Below, piece by piece: positions 25,970 to 35,087 of a stretch of 64,000 nucleotides of DNA (position 1 is its first letter; every line of letters starts with the position of its first letter). The position numbers were made by a program, and so were the translations under genes. Under the pieces are notes generated by a model that had not been told where the DNA came from, searched no databases, and was given only the letters and a program-made list of their open reading frames with translations. Origin of the DNA: Chryseobacterium candidae (GTDB taxonomy: Bacteria > Bacteroidota > Bacteroidia > Flavobacteriales > Weeksellaceae); contig NZ_SDLV01000025.1 in assembly GCF_004916905.1 (NCBI RefSeq), positions 124,001 through 188,000 on the forward strand. The letters are read 5' to 3'.

Positions 25970-27433
25970 TTAGAAAAATGTAGAAAAAACTTCAGCAATC
26001 AAGGGAATACTCTGTTCCAGCTGTTCTTCAGAAAGTGCTCCATAACTCAATCTGAACCCATTTATATTATTTAGGCTGTATTGTTTAGGATGAATAATTT
26101 TAATGTTTTTTTCCAATAATAAAGCAGTTGTGACATCCCAGTCCAATTGTATTTTAGGAACAATCCAAAAAGCCAGACCACCTTCGGGCAAAGTAAAATC
26201 GGCAATATCTTTCATGTGCTTCTTCAACAATTCAAAAACAAAATCTCTTTTGTTCTTATAATGAACGGTTGCTTTTCTGATATGCTTTTTTACCGCACCT
26301 TCTTTAATCAGCTGCAGAACTGCCTGTTCCATAATGACATCTCCATGTACATCAATAATCTTTCTCAGATCACCAATTTTTTTTAATAATTCCTGATTTT
26401 TAGTAGCCAGATAACCGATCCTTAAAGCAGGTGCTACCACTTTGCTTAAAGTCCCGATATATACATAATTGTTCAGCTCAGGAAAACTTGAAACCGGAAG
26501 AATAGGACGATATCCGAAGTGAAACTCATTATCATAATCATCTTCAATGATGGTCATATTATATTGGTTTGAAAGCTCAATCAGTTTTAATCTTCTTGAA
26601 AGGCTTAGAGTAACTGTAGTAGGGTATTGCCTGTGGGGAGTAATGTAAATTGCTTTTATATTCTGATGCTGTTTTACAAGTTTTTCAATAATCTCAATAC
26701 TTATTCCTTCCTGATCTACAGGCACGGACAAAAGTTGTGCTCCCGCATACTGAAACGCTTGCCAGGCAGGCTGATAGCCAGGATCTTCTACGATAACAAT
26801 GTCACCGGGACTTAAAAGACTCTGAGCAGTCACAAACATTCCCATCTGACTGCCCCGGGTAATGGAAATTTCATTTTCATGAATATGCATTCCGCGCTGA
26901 TGATTAAGCATTTGCGAAATCATTTTTCTGAATTCTATGTCGCCATGTTCATCTCCATATCCCATCATCTGCCACTTTGCTTTGATGCTGAATATTTGCC
27001 TGTAAGCTCTTGCCAGTTCTGTCACAGGTGCAATTTTACTGTCGGGATGGCCATCATCGAAATTGATTAAAATCCCATTAGGAATTACCCGTCGATTAGG
27101 GGAATCATACAATTCTTCTGGATTTTTTTCATGTAAGACAGGGAGCTTTTCTGATACGAAAATACCTTTTCTTTCTCTCGAAATTACCCATTCTTCGTTG
27201 ATCAGCACCTGATAGGCTTCTACAACAGTATTTCTGTTGATTTTCAAATTCTGTGCAAGATTTCGGCTTCCGGGAAGTGCATCGCCGGCTTTTAACCTTC
27301 CTGATCGGATATCTGTAATGATGGTGTCTGCAATCTGTAGATAAACTGCTTTTTCAAGCTTCTTATCAATTTCTAATTCTAATTTCCAAGGGCGTAGCAT
27401 CTGGACTATCTGTTTATATAAAAACTGAATCAT
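25970..27433 (-). CDS. MocR/PdxR-type GntR regulator with aminotransferase domain
   Basis: 487 residues: winged helix at residues 20-90 (IADTIITDIRSGRLKAGDALPGSR, INRNTVVEAYQVLI) and an aminotransferase-like domain with the PLP lysine in YIGTLSKVVAPALRIGY. Divergent from the cupin and DapA-family genes, with -7 elements only three bases apart, so it most likely controls them and itself. The effector is probably an amino acid or a related amine, as in other MocR proteins. The N-terminal MIQFLYKQIV stretch may be partly untranslated if ATG at residue 12 is used. Confidence 0.9.
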   Translation of the reverse strand: MIQFLYKQIVQMLRPWKLELEIDKKLEKAVYLQIADTIITDIRSGRLKAGDALPGSRNLAQNLKINRNTVVEAYQVLINEEWVISRERKGIFVSEKLPVLHEKNPEELYDSPNRRVIPNGILINFDDGHPDSKIAPVTELARAYRQIFSIKAKWQMMGYGDEHGDIEFRKMISQMLNHQRGMHIHENEISITRGSQMGMFVTAQSLLSPGDIVIVEDPGYQPAWQAFQYAGAQLLSVPVDQEGISIEIIEKLVKQHQNIKAIYITPHRQYPTTVTLSLSRRLKLIELSNQYNMTIIEDDYDNEFHFGYRPILPVSSFPELNNYVYIGTLSKVVAPALRIGYLATKNQELLKKIGDLRKIIDVHGDVIMEQAVLQLIKEGAVKKHIRKATVHYKNKRDFVFELLKKHMKDIADFTLPEGGLAFWIVPKIQLDWDVTTALLLEKNIKIIHPKQYSLNNINGFRLSYGALSEEQLEQSIPLIAEVFSTFF

Positions 27434-27443
27434 TTAAACAGTC

Positions 27444-27462
27444 CAAATATAGAATAATTTTG
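27444..27462. promoter_or_regulatory. Back-to-back -7 elements of mocR-type gene and cupin gene
   Basis: CAAATATA (27444-27451) reads TATATTTG on the minus strand; TAATTTTG (27455-27462) reads rightward. Each lies inside the other promoter's footprint. Confidence 0.6.
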
Positions 27463-27501
27463 TCATGCAATAAAGCACAAAACCCTAATAATTAAAAAAT
27501 C

Positions 27502-27957
27502 ATGGAGAAGAAACAATTCAGTTCTAAAGACTTCCACGAAACTTTTGCAAGACCAAAGTATGTAAAACCAAGCCATTTGATCCACAAAAATGTAGAAAAT
27601 GCAGGAGAGCACAATCAGTTTTCAACAGAAAGAAAACATCCGGTTTTCTTTGTCGATCTTCCGAGTAAGAATGTGAGCATGACGATTGGAGGACTGATTC
27701 CCGGACAGCAAACCAACAGACACCGTCATACTTATGAGACTGTATTATTTGTGATTGAAGGAAAAGGCTGGACAGAAGTAGAAGATGAAAGAGTATATTG
27801 GGAAGCAGGAGATGCCGTATACATTCCTTCATGGGCCTGGCACAAACATCAGAATCTGAGCGATACAGAACCTGCCAAATATATTGCCTGCGAAAATGCC
27901 CCTCAGCTGCAGAACTTAGGTGTCGCTTTAAGAGAAGAAGAAGGCAGAGACCTTTAA
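27502..27957 (+). CDS. Cupin domain-containing protein
   Basis: 151 residues with a single cupin barrel. Motif 1 (HRHTYETVLFVIEGKG) and motif 2 (EAGDAVYIPSWAWHKHQN) carry the metal-binding His and Glu residues. It could be a small oxygenase, isomerase or sensor. It is followed 120 bases later by a DapA-family lyase and divergent from a MocR regulator, so it probably takes part in catabolism of an amino or keto acid; the substrate cannot be read. Confidence 0.85.
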   Translation: MEKKQFSSKDFHETFARPKYVKPSHLIHKNVENAGEHNQFSTERKHPVFFVDLPSKNVSMTIGGLIPGQQTNRHRHTYETVLFVIEGKGWTEVEDERVYWEAGDAVYIPSWAWHKHQNLSDTEPAKYIACENAPQLQNLGVALREEEGRDL

Positions 27958-27965
27958 TCGCAGAG

Positions 27966-28050
27966 ATTTAAACCATTAAGATACTGGATATGATTTCCTT
28001 TCAAGGCGAAACTCACCTTAATTACTTACGCCTTCTTAATGGTTTACAAT
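27966..28050. repeat. Imperfect palindromic intergenic element
   Basis: AAACCATTAAGA near 27969 and TTCTTAATGGTTT near 28033 are inverted around a C/T-rich spacer, between the cupin and DapA-family genes. It resembles a dispersed Bacteroidota intergenic repeat. Confidence 0.5.
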
Positions 28051-28077
28051 TATTTTCAATTTTTAAATCAGTAAAAC

Positions 28078-28962
28078 ATGAAAAATGTTCCATTTAAAGG
28101 GATTATTGCTTATCCCATTACACCTTTTGACAAAAATGAAAAAGTAGACATTCCGCTTTTCAAACATTTGTTAGAAAGGCTGATCACTTCCGGAAGCCAT
28201 GGTATCGCTCCATTGGGGAGTACAGGAGTTATGCCTTATCTGTCGGACGAAGAAAAGGAAGAAGTTACAGAAGCTGCTTTACAGCAGGTAAAAGGCAGAA
28301 TTCCAACCCTTGTAGGGGTTTCCAACCTTACGACAGAGAAAACCATTCACCACGCCCAGTTTGCGGAGAAAGCAGGAGCTGATGCGGTGATGATTATTCC
28401 GATGAGCTACTGGAAGCTTACTGACGACGAAATTGTAACGCATTATGATGCGGTAGCACGTAAAATATCTATCCCGATCATGGCGTACAATAATCCGGCA
28501 ACAAGTGGAGTAGACATGTCTCCGGCTTTGCTGAAAAGGCTGTTGGAAATTCCTAATGTAACCATGATTAAAGAAAGTACGGGAGATATTCAGAGGATGT
28601 ATTATCTGAGAAGAGAACTGGGGGAAGACGCTGCATTCTACAACGGCTCCAATCCTTTGGCTCTGGCGGCTTTTTCTGCGGGAGCAAGAGGATGGTGTAC
28701 TGCAGCTCCCAATCTTATTCCGGAACTGAATATCAGTCTTTATCATGCGGTGGAACAAGGTGATCTTGAGAAAGCAAAAAGAATTTTCTACCAGCAGTTT
28801 GATCTTTTAAAATTTATTGTGAACAAAGGATTGCCGAGAGCTGTGAAATCAGGTCTTACTATTTTGGGTGAAGATGGCGGGAATTTGAGAAGTCCTTTGA
28901 AACCTTTACATGAAAAAGAAACTGAAGAATTAAAAAATATTATGAAAATCCTTATCAATTAG
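28078..28962 (+). CDS. Dihydrodipicolinate synthase (DapA) family aldolase/lyase
   Basis: 294 residues, a TIM barrel of the DapA/NanA family that splits or forms a C-C bond through a Schiff base with pyruvate or a keto acid. GLY-like loop HGIAPLGSTGVMPYLSDEE near residue 40-60, Tyr in MAYNNPATSGVD (near 140) and the Schiff-base lysine in TMIKESTGD (near 164) are visible. The classical lysine biosynthesis dapA usually has GTTGE where this has GSTGV, so a catabolic role is more likely. It forms a unit with the cupin and the divergent MocR regulator. Confidence 0.87.
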   Translation: MKNVPFKGIIAYPITPFDKNEKVDIPLFKHLLERLITSGSHGIAPLGSTGVMPYLSDEEKEEVTEAALQQVKGRIPTLVGVSNLTTEKTIHHAQFAEKAGADAVMIIPMSYWKLTDDEIVTHYDAVARKISIPIMAYNNPATSGVDMSPALLKRLLEIPNVTMIKESTGDIQRMYYLRRELGEDAAFYNGSNPLALAAFSAGARGWCTAAPNLIPELNISLYHAVEQGDLEKAKRIFYQQFDLLKFIVNKGLPRAVKSGLTILGEDGGNLRSPLKPLHEKETEELKNIMKILIN

Positions 28963-28986
28963 TACAATCTTATAATCTTGTATAAA

Positions 28987-29016
28987 AGAGGCTGTCTGAA
29001 AAGGACAGTCTTTTTT
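28987..29016 (+). terminator. Terminator after the DapA-family gene
   Basis: GAGGCTGTC and GACAGTCTTTTTT form a stem with one wobble around TGAAAAG. Confidence 0.75.
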
Positions 29017-29178
29017 ATGCTCTTTATTTTGAGAATTCTGTTTTTTTAATGGCTATTATTTTTTATCCAGATATTCATCATCCCTCCAAATACATAAAAG
29101 ATTTTTTTCATTCTGTCAATTTTTGAGATTAGTAATCTGTCAAATATATTTTTTTGAATTTTAATTTAATTCCATTTC

Positions 29179-30297
29179 CTACATTTCCAGCTCTATAATT
29201 CTTTTTGCCATTTTCAGATTCATGCTTTCCGGAATTAAACCCATCAGAAAATTACGGAATGAATTTCCTTTTTCCCATTGCGAAATCTTTCCTATGGTAC
29301 GGCTTGTATTGACGATATAATCCACCTTTTTTCTTCTGATATTTTGAAACGCTTCAAAAACAGCATTGAAATCCTGATTTTTTTCCAGAAGTTTTCCGAT
29401 AATATAAGCATCCTCAATAGCCTGGCAGGCACCTTGTCCCATATTGGGAGTGGTAGCGTGGGCTGCATCTCCGGTAAGACATAAGTTTTCAGTATACCAT
29501 TTAGGAATAGGTGAGAGGTCAGAAATGATATTACAAATGATATTTTCGCTTTCAGTAGCTTCAATAAGTTGTAAAACCAGGGAATCAAAATCTTTAAAAA
29601 TATCTGCAAGTGATGCATCAAGGCTGAAGCTGTTTTCATTGATGCAGGCATACCAGTAAACCTTTTTTTTAGAAATTTTTACAAATCCGAAACGCTTTCC
29701 TTTGCCCCACATTTCAAAAGCTTCCTGATGATGTTTTTCAGGCAGATCAAAATCTACCAGGCCACGCCAGCATTTTTGGCCGGAACTCCGTATGATACCG
29801 GTTTTTAAGATCTGATTACGGATAGGGGATTTGATACCGTCTGCTCCAAAAACGATTTTACTTTCAATCTGATTTCCGTTTTCAAAGTGTAAAATATAGT
29901 TTTCCTCTTTTCTTATTGTTTGCAGTGAATGATTTAATTGAAGACAGCCGGAAGGAAGGCTTTCCGCCAAGATCTGTTGAAGTTCGGCCCTGTGAATAGC
30001 AACATTGCAGGAATTATAGTGTGTTTCCAGTTCAAGGATTTCTGTTTTTGAGATGGTCTGCAAAGATTCATTGGCAATAACAATCCGGTGGATTTTATTT
30101 CCAGCATTTTCAATCTTTTCTTTCAAACCTAAGTGATTGAAAACCTGCATCGCATTGACAGCCATCATAATTCCGGCTCCTACAGGCTTTATTTCAGGAG
30201 TGGATTCATAGATCGTAAAATCATACTGATGTTGTTTCAGGACATTTCCGAGGGTAAGTCCCCCGATTCCGGCTCCTATGATTGAAATATTGTTCAT
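29179..30297 (-). CDS. FAD-dependent monooxygenase
   Basis: 372 residues of the p-hydroxybenzoate-hydroxylase-like class. GAGIGGLTLGNVLKQ near residue 7 binds the ADP part of FAD, VFGADGIKSPIR near 148 is the DG motif, and CLTGDAAHATTPNMGQGACQ near 275 is the GD motif. It hydroxylates an aromatic or terpenoid substrate using NAD(P)H and oxygen. It is distantly like antibiotic-inactivating Tet(X)-type enzymes, but nothing here proves that role. It is 54 bases downstream of the GNAT gene and may share its transcript. Confidence 0.87.
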   Translation of the reverse strand: MNNISIIGAGIGGLTLGNVLKQHQYDFTIYESTPEIKPVGAGIMMAVNAMQVFNHLGLKEKIENAGNKIHRIVIANESLQTISKTEILELETHYNSCNVAIHRAELQQILAESLPSGCLQLNHSLQTIRKEENYILHFENGNQIESKIVFGADGIKSPIRNQILKTGIIRSSGQKCWRGLVDFDLPEKHHQEAFEMWGKGKRFGFVKISKKKVYWYACINENSFSLDASLADIFKDFDSLVLQLIEATESENIICNIISDLSPIPKWYTENLCLTGDAAHATTPNMGQGACQAIEDAYIIGKLLEKNQDFNAVFEAFQNIRRKKVDYIVNTSRTIGKISQWEKGNSFRNFLMGLIPESMNLKMAKRIIELEM

Positions 30298-30351
30298 GTA
30301 TACTTTTTTAGTAGGATGTCACAACATTGCAAAAGATTCTAATTGCTTAAC

Positions 30352-30852
30352 TTATAAACTTAAAATATAACTTTCCGATACTTTTTTAAAACCATACTTG
30401 CTGAAAAAATTATGAGCTCCATGATTGTTGACTCCGCTTTCCAGTAAAATAAAACTGATATTCCAGTTTTTAGATTCGTGAATCGCTTCCTCCAGAAGTT
30501 TACTTCCAAGAGACTGGCCTCTCACAGACTGGTCTAAAAGCATATCCTCCAGAATGGCATATTTTTTAAAAGGACTGTTGATCACATTAAAAACCATCAT
30601 GCCGACAATTTCCCCGTTTTCGTTTTCAGCAATCAGAATATTAAGTTTGGAACTGCCATCGGAATTGAAATCGGTGATCAGCTGTTCTGTCATAATCAGT
30701 TCAAGATCAGGATTCCAGTGGTGTGAGTCTATCGCTCTTCCGGACATCATTTCGCCGTGAGAAATATAAGCATCTGTTTTGTGGGTAATAAAAAAGTCTA
30801 CAAGCTCTTTCACGCGGTTTTTATCGGTAAGCCATTGGGTTGTATATTTCAT
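30352..30852 (-). CDS. GNAT family N-acetyltransferase
   Basis: 166 residues. The acetyl-CoA loop is seen in LLDQSVRGQSLGSKLLEEAI near residue 110, preceded by strand 4 (IVGMMVFNVI) and followed by ILLESGVNNHGAHNFFSKYGF, the usual C-terminal motif B. The substrate is unknown. It lies 13 bases after the lipoprotein gene on the same strand. Confidence 0.88.
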   Translation of the reverse strand: MKYTTQWLTDKNRVKELVDFFITHKTDAYISHGEMMSGRAIDSHHWNPDLELIMTEQLITDFNSDGSSKLNILIAENENGEIVGMMVFNVINSPFKKYAILEDMLLDQSVRGQSLGSKLLEEAIHESKNWNISFILLESGVNNHGAHNFFSKYGFKKVSESYILSL

Positions 30853-30865
30853 GAGGTGATGGTTT

Positions 30866-31471
30866 TTATTTAAAATTTTTCAGTTCTGCCAGCAATTTAT
30901 TCTGCTTATTGATAACTTGATTGAGATGATCTGTTTTCAGAGGATGCGCATTCTGGTACTTTTCAATTTCAGGAAGTGTCTTTCTGATTTTGAATACAAG
31001 GTATTGATCATGAACTGCTGCTCTGTTTGCTTTTATTTTGGCGATGAGGTCCCGTATAGTCTGTGTTTTTATATCATATTTTTCAGAGCTGGCCTTTATC
31101 TCTTTTTCAATTTGTTTCTTTGTAACAGAATCGGTTACCGAATTGGATAATGCCGTTGCATCATTATAGTATGTTTCTGATTTTTGAATAACATCATCAT
31201 ACTCGGTAATTGCATCCTCAGTTTCCTGATTAATAACCGTTATTCTTTTGTCAAGATCCTGTAAAGCTTTGTCGTTTTTTACAAGCTCCTGATAGATTTC
31301 ATGAACAAGGTTTCCTTCACGTGAGGAATATCTGGTATTTTTTTTAATAGTTTCTGAAACTGAAGATTCAGCATTGTCAACTGCATTTTCTACGGTAGGA
31401 GCCTGGCGGTTATTTTCTCTGCAGGAAAGTAAAGAAAGTATCAGAACAGAGCCGAAAAATATTTTTTTCAT
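30866..31471 (-). CDS. Putative lipoprotein with coiled coil
   Basis: 201 residues. MKKIFFGSVLILSLLSCRENN is a lipoprotein signal with the lipobox LLSC, so the mature protein would start with a lipidated Cys17 and sit in the outer or inner membrane. Residues 60-200 are strongly helical, charged and heptad-like, consistent with a long coiled coil. I do not recognise the family. It heads a minus-strand group with the GNAT and monooxygenase genes. Confidence 0.75.
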   Translation of the reverse strand: MKKIFFGSVLILSLLSCRENNRQAPTVENAVDNAESSVSETIKKNTRYSSREGNLVHEIYQELVKNDKALQDLDKRITVINQETEDAITEYDDVIQKSETYYNDATALSNSVTDSVTKKQIEKEIKASSEKYDIKTQTIRDLIAKIKANRAAVHDQYLVFKIRKTLPEIEKYQNAHPLKTDHLNQVINKQNKLLAELKNFK

Positions 31472-31603
31472 AGTATGTTTTGTTTGGATTGAAAATCAGC
31501 ATCATATCCAAAGCAGCTAAAATTAATCATTTCAATTCTAACACAACTGATAAAGGATATGATTTTAATTAGTTGAACAAACGTTGAAAAATGTTACATC
31601 CAT

Positions 31604-31634
31604 AAAAAACGGAGCCTGAAAACAGACTCCGCCT
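31604..31634 (-). terminator. Terminator after rpoD
   Basis: On the minus strand CGGAGTCTG, TTTT and CAGGCTCCG followed by T6, directly after the rpoD stop. Confidence 0.85.
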
Positions 31635-31655
31635 ATAAAGTTTTTTACGCTAAAA

Positions 31656-32522
31656 TTATTTACCCAGGTAAGATTTAAGGATCTTGCTTCTGGTATTGTG
31701 TTTTAGTCTCTTAATTGCTTTTTCTTTGATCTGACGAACTCTCTCTCTTGTAAGATCGAAAGTTTCACCAATTTCTTCTAAAGTCATTGGGTGTTTTCCG
31801 TTCAGTCCGAAGTATAATCTTACCAAATCAGCCTCTCTTGGCGTTAAAGTATTCAATGCTCTTTCAATCTCGATTTGCAGAGATTCAAGCATCAGATCTT
31901 TATCAGGACTTGGAGATTCTCCTGAACGTAATACATCATAAAGATTAGAATCTTCACCTTCCACTAAAGGCGCATCCATAGACAGGTGTCTTCCGGAGTT
32001 TTTCATAGATTCTTTGATATCTTCCTCGCTCATGTCAAGAACTTCAGCCAATTCTTCCGGAGAGGGCGGTCTTTCATTTTCCTGCTCAAGGTGAGCGTAT
32101 GCTTTATTGATTTTGTTGATAGATCCAATCTTGTTCAATGGTAATCTTACAATTCTTGACTGTTCAGCCAATGCCTGTAGGATTGATTGACGGATCCACC
32201 ATACTGCATAAGAGATAAATTTGAAACCTCTAGTTTCATCGTACCTTTTTGCTGCTTTCATTAATCCTAAGTTACCTTCATTAATCAAATCGGGTAAAGA
32301 AAGACCTTGATTTTGGTATTGCTTAGATACAGATACTACGAAACGAAGGTTGGCTTTGATTAATTTCTCAAGTGCGGCTCTGTCACCTGCACGTATCCTT
32401 TGTGCCAATTCTACTTCCTCGTCCGCAGTAATCAGTTCCACTTTACCAATTTCCTGCAAATACTTGTCTAATGAAGCAGTTTCCCTGTTGGTAACCTGCT
32501 TAGTGATTTTTAATTGTCTCAT
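31656..32522 (-). CDS. rpoD: Primary sigma factor RpoD/SigA
   Basis: 288 residues. Region 1.2 ([20 protein letters not shown]), region 2 ([19 protein letters not shown] and [17 protein letters not shown]), region 3 and region 4.2 ([19 protein letters not shown]) are all present. Region 1.1 is missing, as is usual for the Bacteroidota primary sigma, which recognises TTTG/TAnnTTTG promoters such as those found across this window. It directs housekeeping transcription. It is a single gene with a strong terminator. Confidence 0.95.
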   Translation of the reverse strand: MRQLKITKQVTNRETASLDKYLQEIGKVELITADEEVELAQRIRAGDRAALEKLIKANLRFVVSVSKQYQNQGLSLPDLINEGNLGLMKAAKRYDETRGFKFISYAVWWIRQSILQALAEQSRIVRLPLNKIGSINKINKAYAHLEQENERPPSPEELAEVLDMSEEDIKESMKNSGRHLSMDAPLVEGEDSNLYDVLRSGESPSPDKDLMLESLQIEIERALNTLTPREADLVRLYFGLNGKHPMTLEEIGETFDLTRERVRQIKEKAIKRLKHNTRSKILKSYLGK

Positions 32523-32864
32523 TTATTTTTTCCTCAAAAAAGAGTTACTATAATATATACGTATGAAAAGGTATAAAGGTTACACAAGGTTCAATATTTT
32601 TTGTACAATGTATATTATAAAATGTATTAATGATTTTTTAATAATAGGTTAAATCACTGATAACTAAATTGTTGTGTGTTTTGGTTTATAATTTAAAAAA
32701 ATAAATATAAATTCTAAAAGAGGTAAATTCATTTACAAACTTTATAATTTCCTTAAACCTTAAACAAAAAAAAACGAAACCGAAGTCCCGTTTTTATATT
32801 TAAGAGTTATATTTTACATTGTATTGGATTAAACAACCCGCAACTTGTAACTCGAAATCCTTGC
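32523..32864. other. Intergenic region upstream of rpoD
   Basis: 342 bases, very AT-rich. It holds the rpoD leader and the terminator of the S1/P1 nuclease gene (32766-32795). Text-like low-complexity sequence lies at 32826-32860. No gene seen. Confidence 0.6.
32766..32795 (-). terminator. Terminator after the S1/P1 nuclease gene
   Basis: On the minus strand ACGGGAC, a TTCG loop, GTTTCGT and a long T-run; two G-T pairs in the stem. Confidence 0.75.
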
Positions 32865-33668
32865 TTAGAAAAGCTCATTCAATACTTTCGCCAGTCTTAA
32901 TCCTCCGTAAAGAAGCTGTCTTTCCATCGTTTCATTAAACTTGTACTGATAGTCGTAAGACAATTTAGAATCGTTTGGAGTCTGTGCATAGATCTTATTG
33001 GCAATTTTATGAGAATCATACAGCCAGTCTTCCAGTGTTCCGGATTGAATCTGTGCTACTTCTTCTTTAGATTTGATATCTAAAAGCTTGGAATATTCAG
33101 TGTAGCTGTATTTTTGAGAATCTACTAACTTTCCATCCCAAACAGAGTGTAAATTGGTTTTTTCCCCGAAATACGTAACATTGATTTTGTTTCCGCCCAA
33201 ATCTTCAGCCCTTCCTACGTGAAGTGGCTGTGCAAGGTCTCCCATAATGTGAATGAGGAAGATTAAAGCAATTTTTCTGTCTTTTTCAGAAGTGTTTTTG
33301 TCTTTGATCTGGCTGGATAATGTGTTTACCTGAGTATAAAGGCTTGGTCCTGCCTGTGCTTTTAAGTTTTGTTCAAAAGCTTTAAAATCAGTCATCGGAT
33401 CAATGTTTACATAATGCCATGATGAAGCCTGCTTCCATGCACCTGTTGTGTCAGATTTGATAAAATCCGGCCAGTTTGCCCAGTAAGCCAGACGCTCTTT
33501 CCCCATGATCTTTTTAATCTCTCTTCTCGCTTTGCGGGAAAGGTGGTTTTCTGCAATGTCTGCAATCACTCTGTGTCCCGTTAATCCCCACGCATAAGAA
33601 TAAAGTGAAGAGGCCATGAATGCTAAAATCAGAATTTTAGAATAAATACTTTTCATTTTAAATAACAA
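32865..33668 (-). CDS. S1/P1-family zinc nuclease
   Basis: 267 residues. After the signal peptide the mature chain should begin at the Trp of YAWGLTGHRVIADIAE; in this family the N-terminal Trp and nearby His coordinate zinc. Further ligands are visible in SSWHYVNIDP, LIHIMGDLAQPLHVGRAED and NLHSVWDGKLVD. It degrades single-stranded RNA or DNA outside the cytoplasm, probably for phosphate or nucleoside scavenging. It is a monocistronic gene with a -7 element at 33680-33687. Confidence 0.92.
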   Translation of the reverse strand: MLFKMKSIYSKILILAFMASSLYSYAWGLTGHRVIADIAENHLSRKARREIKKIMGKERLAYWANWPDFIKSDTTGAWKQASSWHYVNIDPMTDFKAFEQNLKAQAGPSLYTQVNTLSSQIKDKNTSEKDRKIALIFLIHIMGDLAQPLHVGRAEDLGGNKINVTYFGEKTNLHSVWDGKLVDSQKYSYTEYSKLLDIKSKEEVAQIQSGTLEDWLYDSHKIANKIYAQTPNDSKLSYDYQYKFNETMERQLLYGGLRLAKVLNELF

Positions 33669-33679
33669 TTTTCAGTCTG

Positions 33680-33687
33680 CAAAGATA
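33680..33687 (-). promoter_or_regulatory. -7 element for the S1/P1 nuclease gene
   Basis: TATCTTTG on the minus strand, 12 bases before the start codon. No clear -33 TTG is visible. Confidence 0.4.
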
Positions 33688-34091
33688 CGGCCCGCTTTCG
33701 GAATGAGCATACATAATCATGAATTTATTCCATAAGATGATATTAATAAAATTTAATTTACATAAAAGCATAACCATCTTAGTTTTGAATAGATTAGAAA
33801 GTACTGAAGATAAAGGCAGAAAACTTTTTATATCCTATATAAAATCTAAAATAAAAACACAATTACAAACTTACTTTAAACCTTGAATCCTAAACAATTG
33901 GTTCTGAATACTTAATTTTAAATCCTAAAAAGCAAGTAAATTTTCCATTTACCGTATTTTCACGGAATTTGTAGAAAATTATTACTATTAATGTCAACTA
34001 ATTATTATTTTTAAAATAAAATTGTTGTAAAAATATTTTTTCAAACTTATGAGATATATTATCTTTACAAGTCATAATCAGAGGAAACACT
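33688..34091. other. AT-rich intergenic region before the T6SS genes
   Basis: About 400 bases between divergent genes. TATCTTTA at 34060-34067 is a possible -7 element for tssG. Positions 33875-33935 are low-complexity, text-like sequence ('aaaccttgaatcctaaac'). No gene seen. Confidence 0.5.
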
Positions 34092-35033
34092 ATGTATGAG
34101 AATAATATTGTAGATATGCATTACAATAAACTGCAGACAGATTTTAAGGCTGAAGCTGTGGCTGTAAACCTATTGAAATACCATCGTGCGGTAAGCAATA
34201 TCTTCATTGAGCGTGTGGGGGTGAATGACCGTGCTTACCTGAAAGATATTAAAAGTATTTCAAGCAGTTATTTGGGATTTGATGAGGAAGTCTTTACTAT
34301 ACAGAGTTACAGAGAAGGCATTTACGACTATCTTCCGGAAGGTTTATTTCATCCGCCGTCCCTGGGGGCTTCCAGAAAGAATGTAGATACTGTGGTAAGG
34401 GAGATCCGGAAGCAGAAAAGGGTAGAAGATGATGCCCGCAGGTTTTTCCGTCCTTTTGAGCTGGAAGTATTTTTTACAGAAATCAGTGCTTTGCTTAAAG
34501 AATCAGAATTTGATATCACCAGTAATACGGATTCTTTGCTGGAAACCATAAGTGAGCTTTGGCCTATGATCAAAATGCTGGATGAGCAGAGTGCTTATAT
34601 TTTCATGCATATTCTGCCGTTTTTCCATCAGATCAGGGGAGACAAGAGATGGTTTGAAAGATGCATGACTGCTTTTCTGCAGATACCGGTACAGGTAAGT
34701 TTTTCACCTAATATTATTGATGGAATTGAGAAAAATGATGATTCCATGTTACTGGGGAATTCAAGATTGGGAGTTACCTATATTCCAAGCGGACCTCATA
34801 TGGACGGGCAGCGAAACTGGGTGGTGAATATTGGTCCTATTCCTTATGAGGATATGAAGAAGTTTATTCCCGGAAGTCCGTTTAGAAATGTACTTCAGGC
34901 TCTTTATGACTATTTTCTTCCCGTAACAGTGGATGTGGAAGAGAATTTTGTCACAGAAAAAGAGGAATATTCATTCAGTCTTGAGGACGATGAAAGAAAT
35001 GCCAGCCGCCTTGGATACTCTACATTCCTCTAA
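34092..35033 (+). CDS. tssG: Type VI secretion baseplate subunit TssG (T6SSiii)
   Basis: 313 residues. Recognised mainly by its ends: the N-terminal FKAEAVAVNLLKYH..., GIYDYLPEGLFHPP pattern, and the C-terminal LGNSRLGVTYIPSGPHMDG, VVNIGPIPYEDMKKFIPGSP and final RLGYSTFL, which parallel the 'LG..SR', 'GPL...F..FLPG' and 'LGW.SWL' elements of canonical TssG. TssG joins TssF, TssE and TssK in the baseplate wedge of the contractile apparatus. It is the first of three consecutive T6SS genes. Confidence 0.78.
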   Translation: MYENNIVDMHYNKLQTDFKAEAVAVNLLKYHRAVSNIFIERVGVNDRAYLKDIKSISSSYLGFDEEVFTIQSYREGIYDYLPEGLFHPPSLGASRKNVDTVVREIRKQKRVEDDARRFFRPFELEVFFTEISALLKESEFDITSNTDSLLETISELWPMIKMLDEQSAYIFMHILPFFHQIRGDKRWFERCMTAFLQIPVQVSFSPNIIDGIEKNDDSMLLGNSRLGVTYIPSGPHMDGQRNWVVNIGPIPYEDMKKFIPGSPFRNVLQALYDYFLPVTVDVEENFVTEKEEYSFSLEDDERNASRLGYSTFL

Positions 35034-35087
35034 ATTATTTTATTATATTTACAGTTACCAACAAAGTATAAATTCGAAAAGAAACAA

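Noticed and set aside
28279..28758. 159-codon minus-strand frame opposite the DapA-family gene
   Set aside because: Antisense to a gene with clear active-site motifs; no independent support.
29292..29651. 119-codon minus-strand open frame inside the monooxygenase gene
   Set aside because: Overlaps the well-supported FAD monooxygenase on the same strand in another frame and has no recognisable features.
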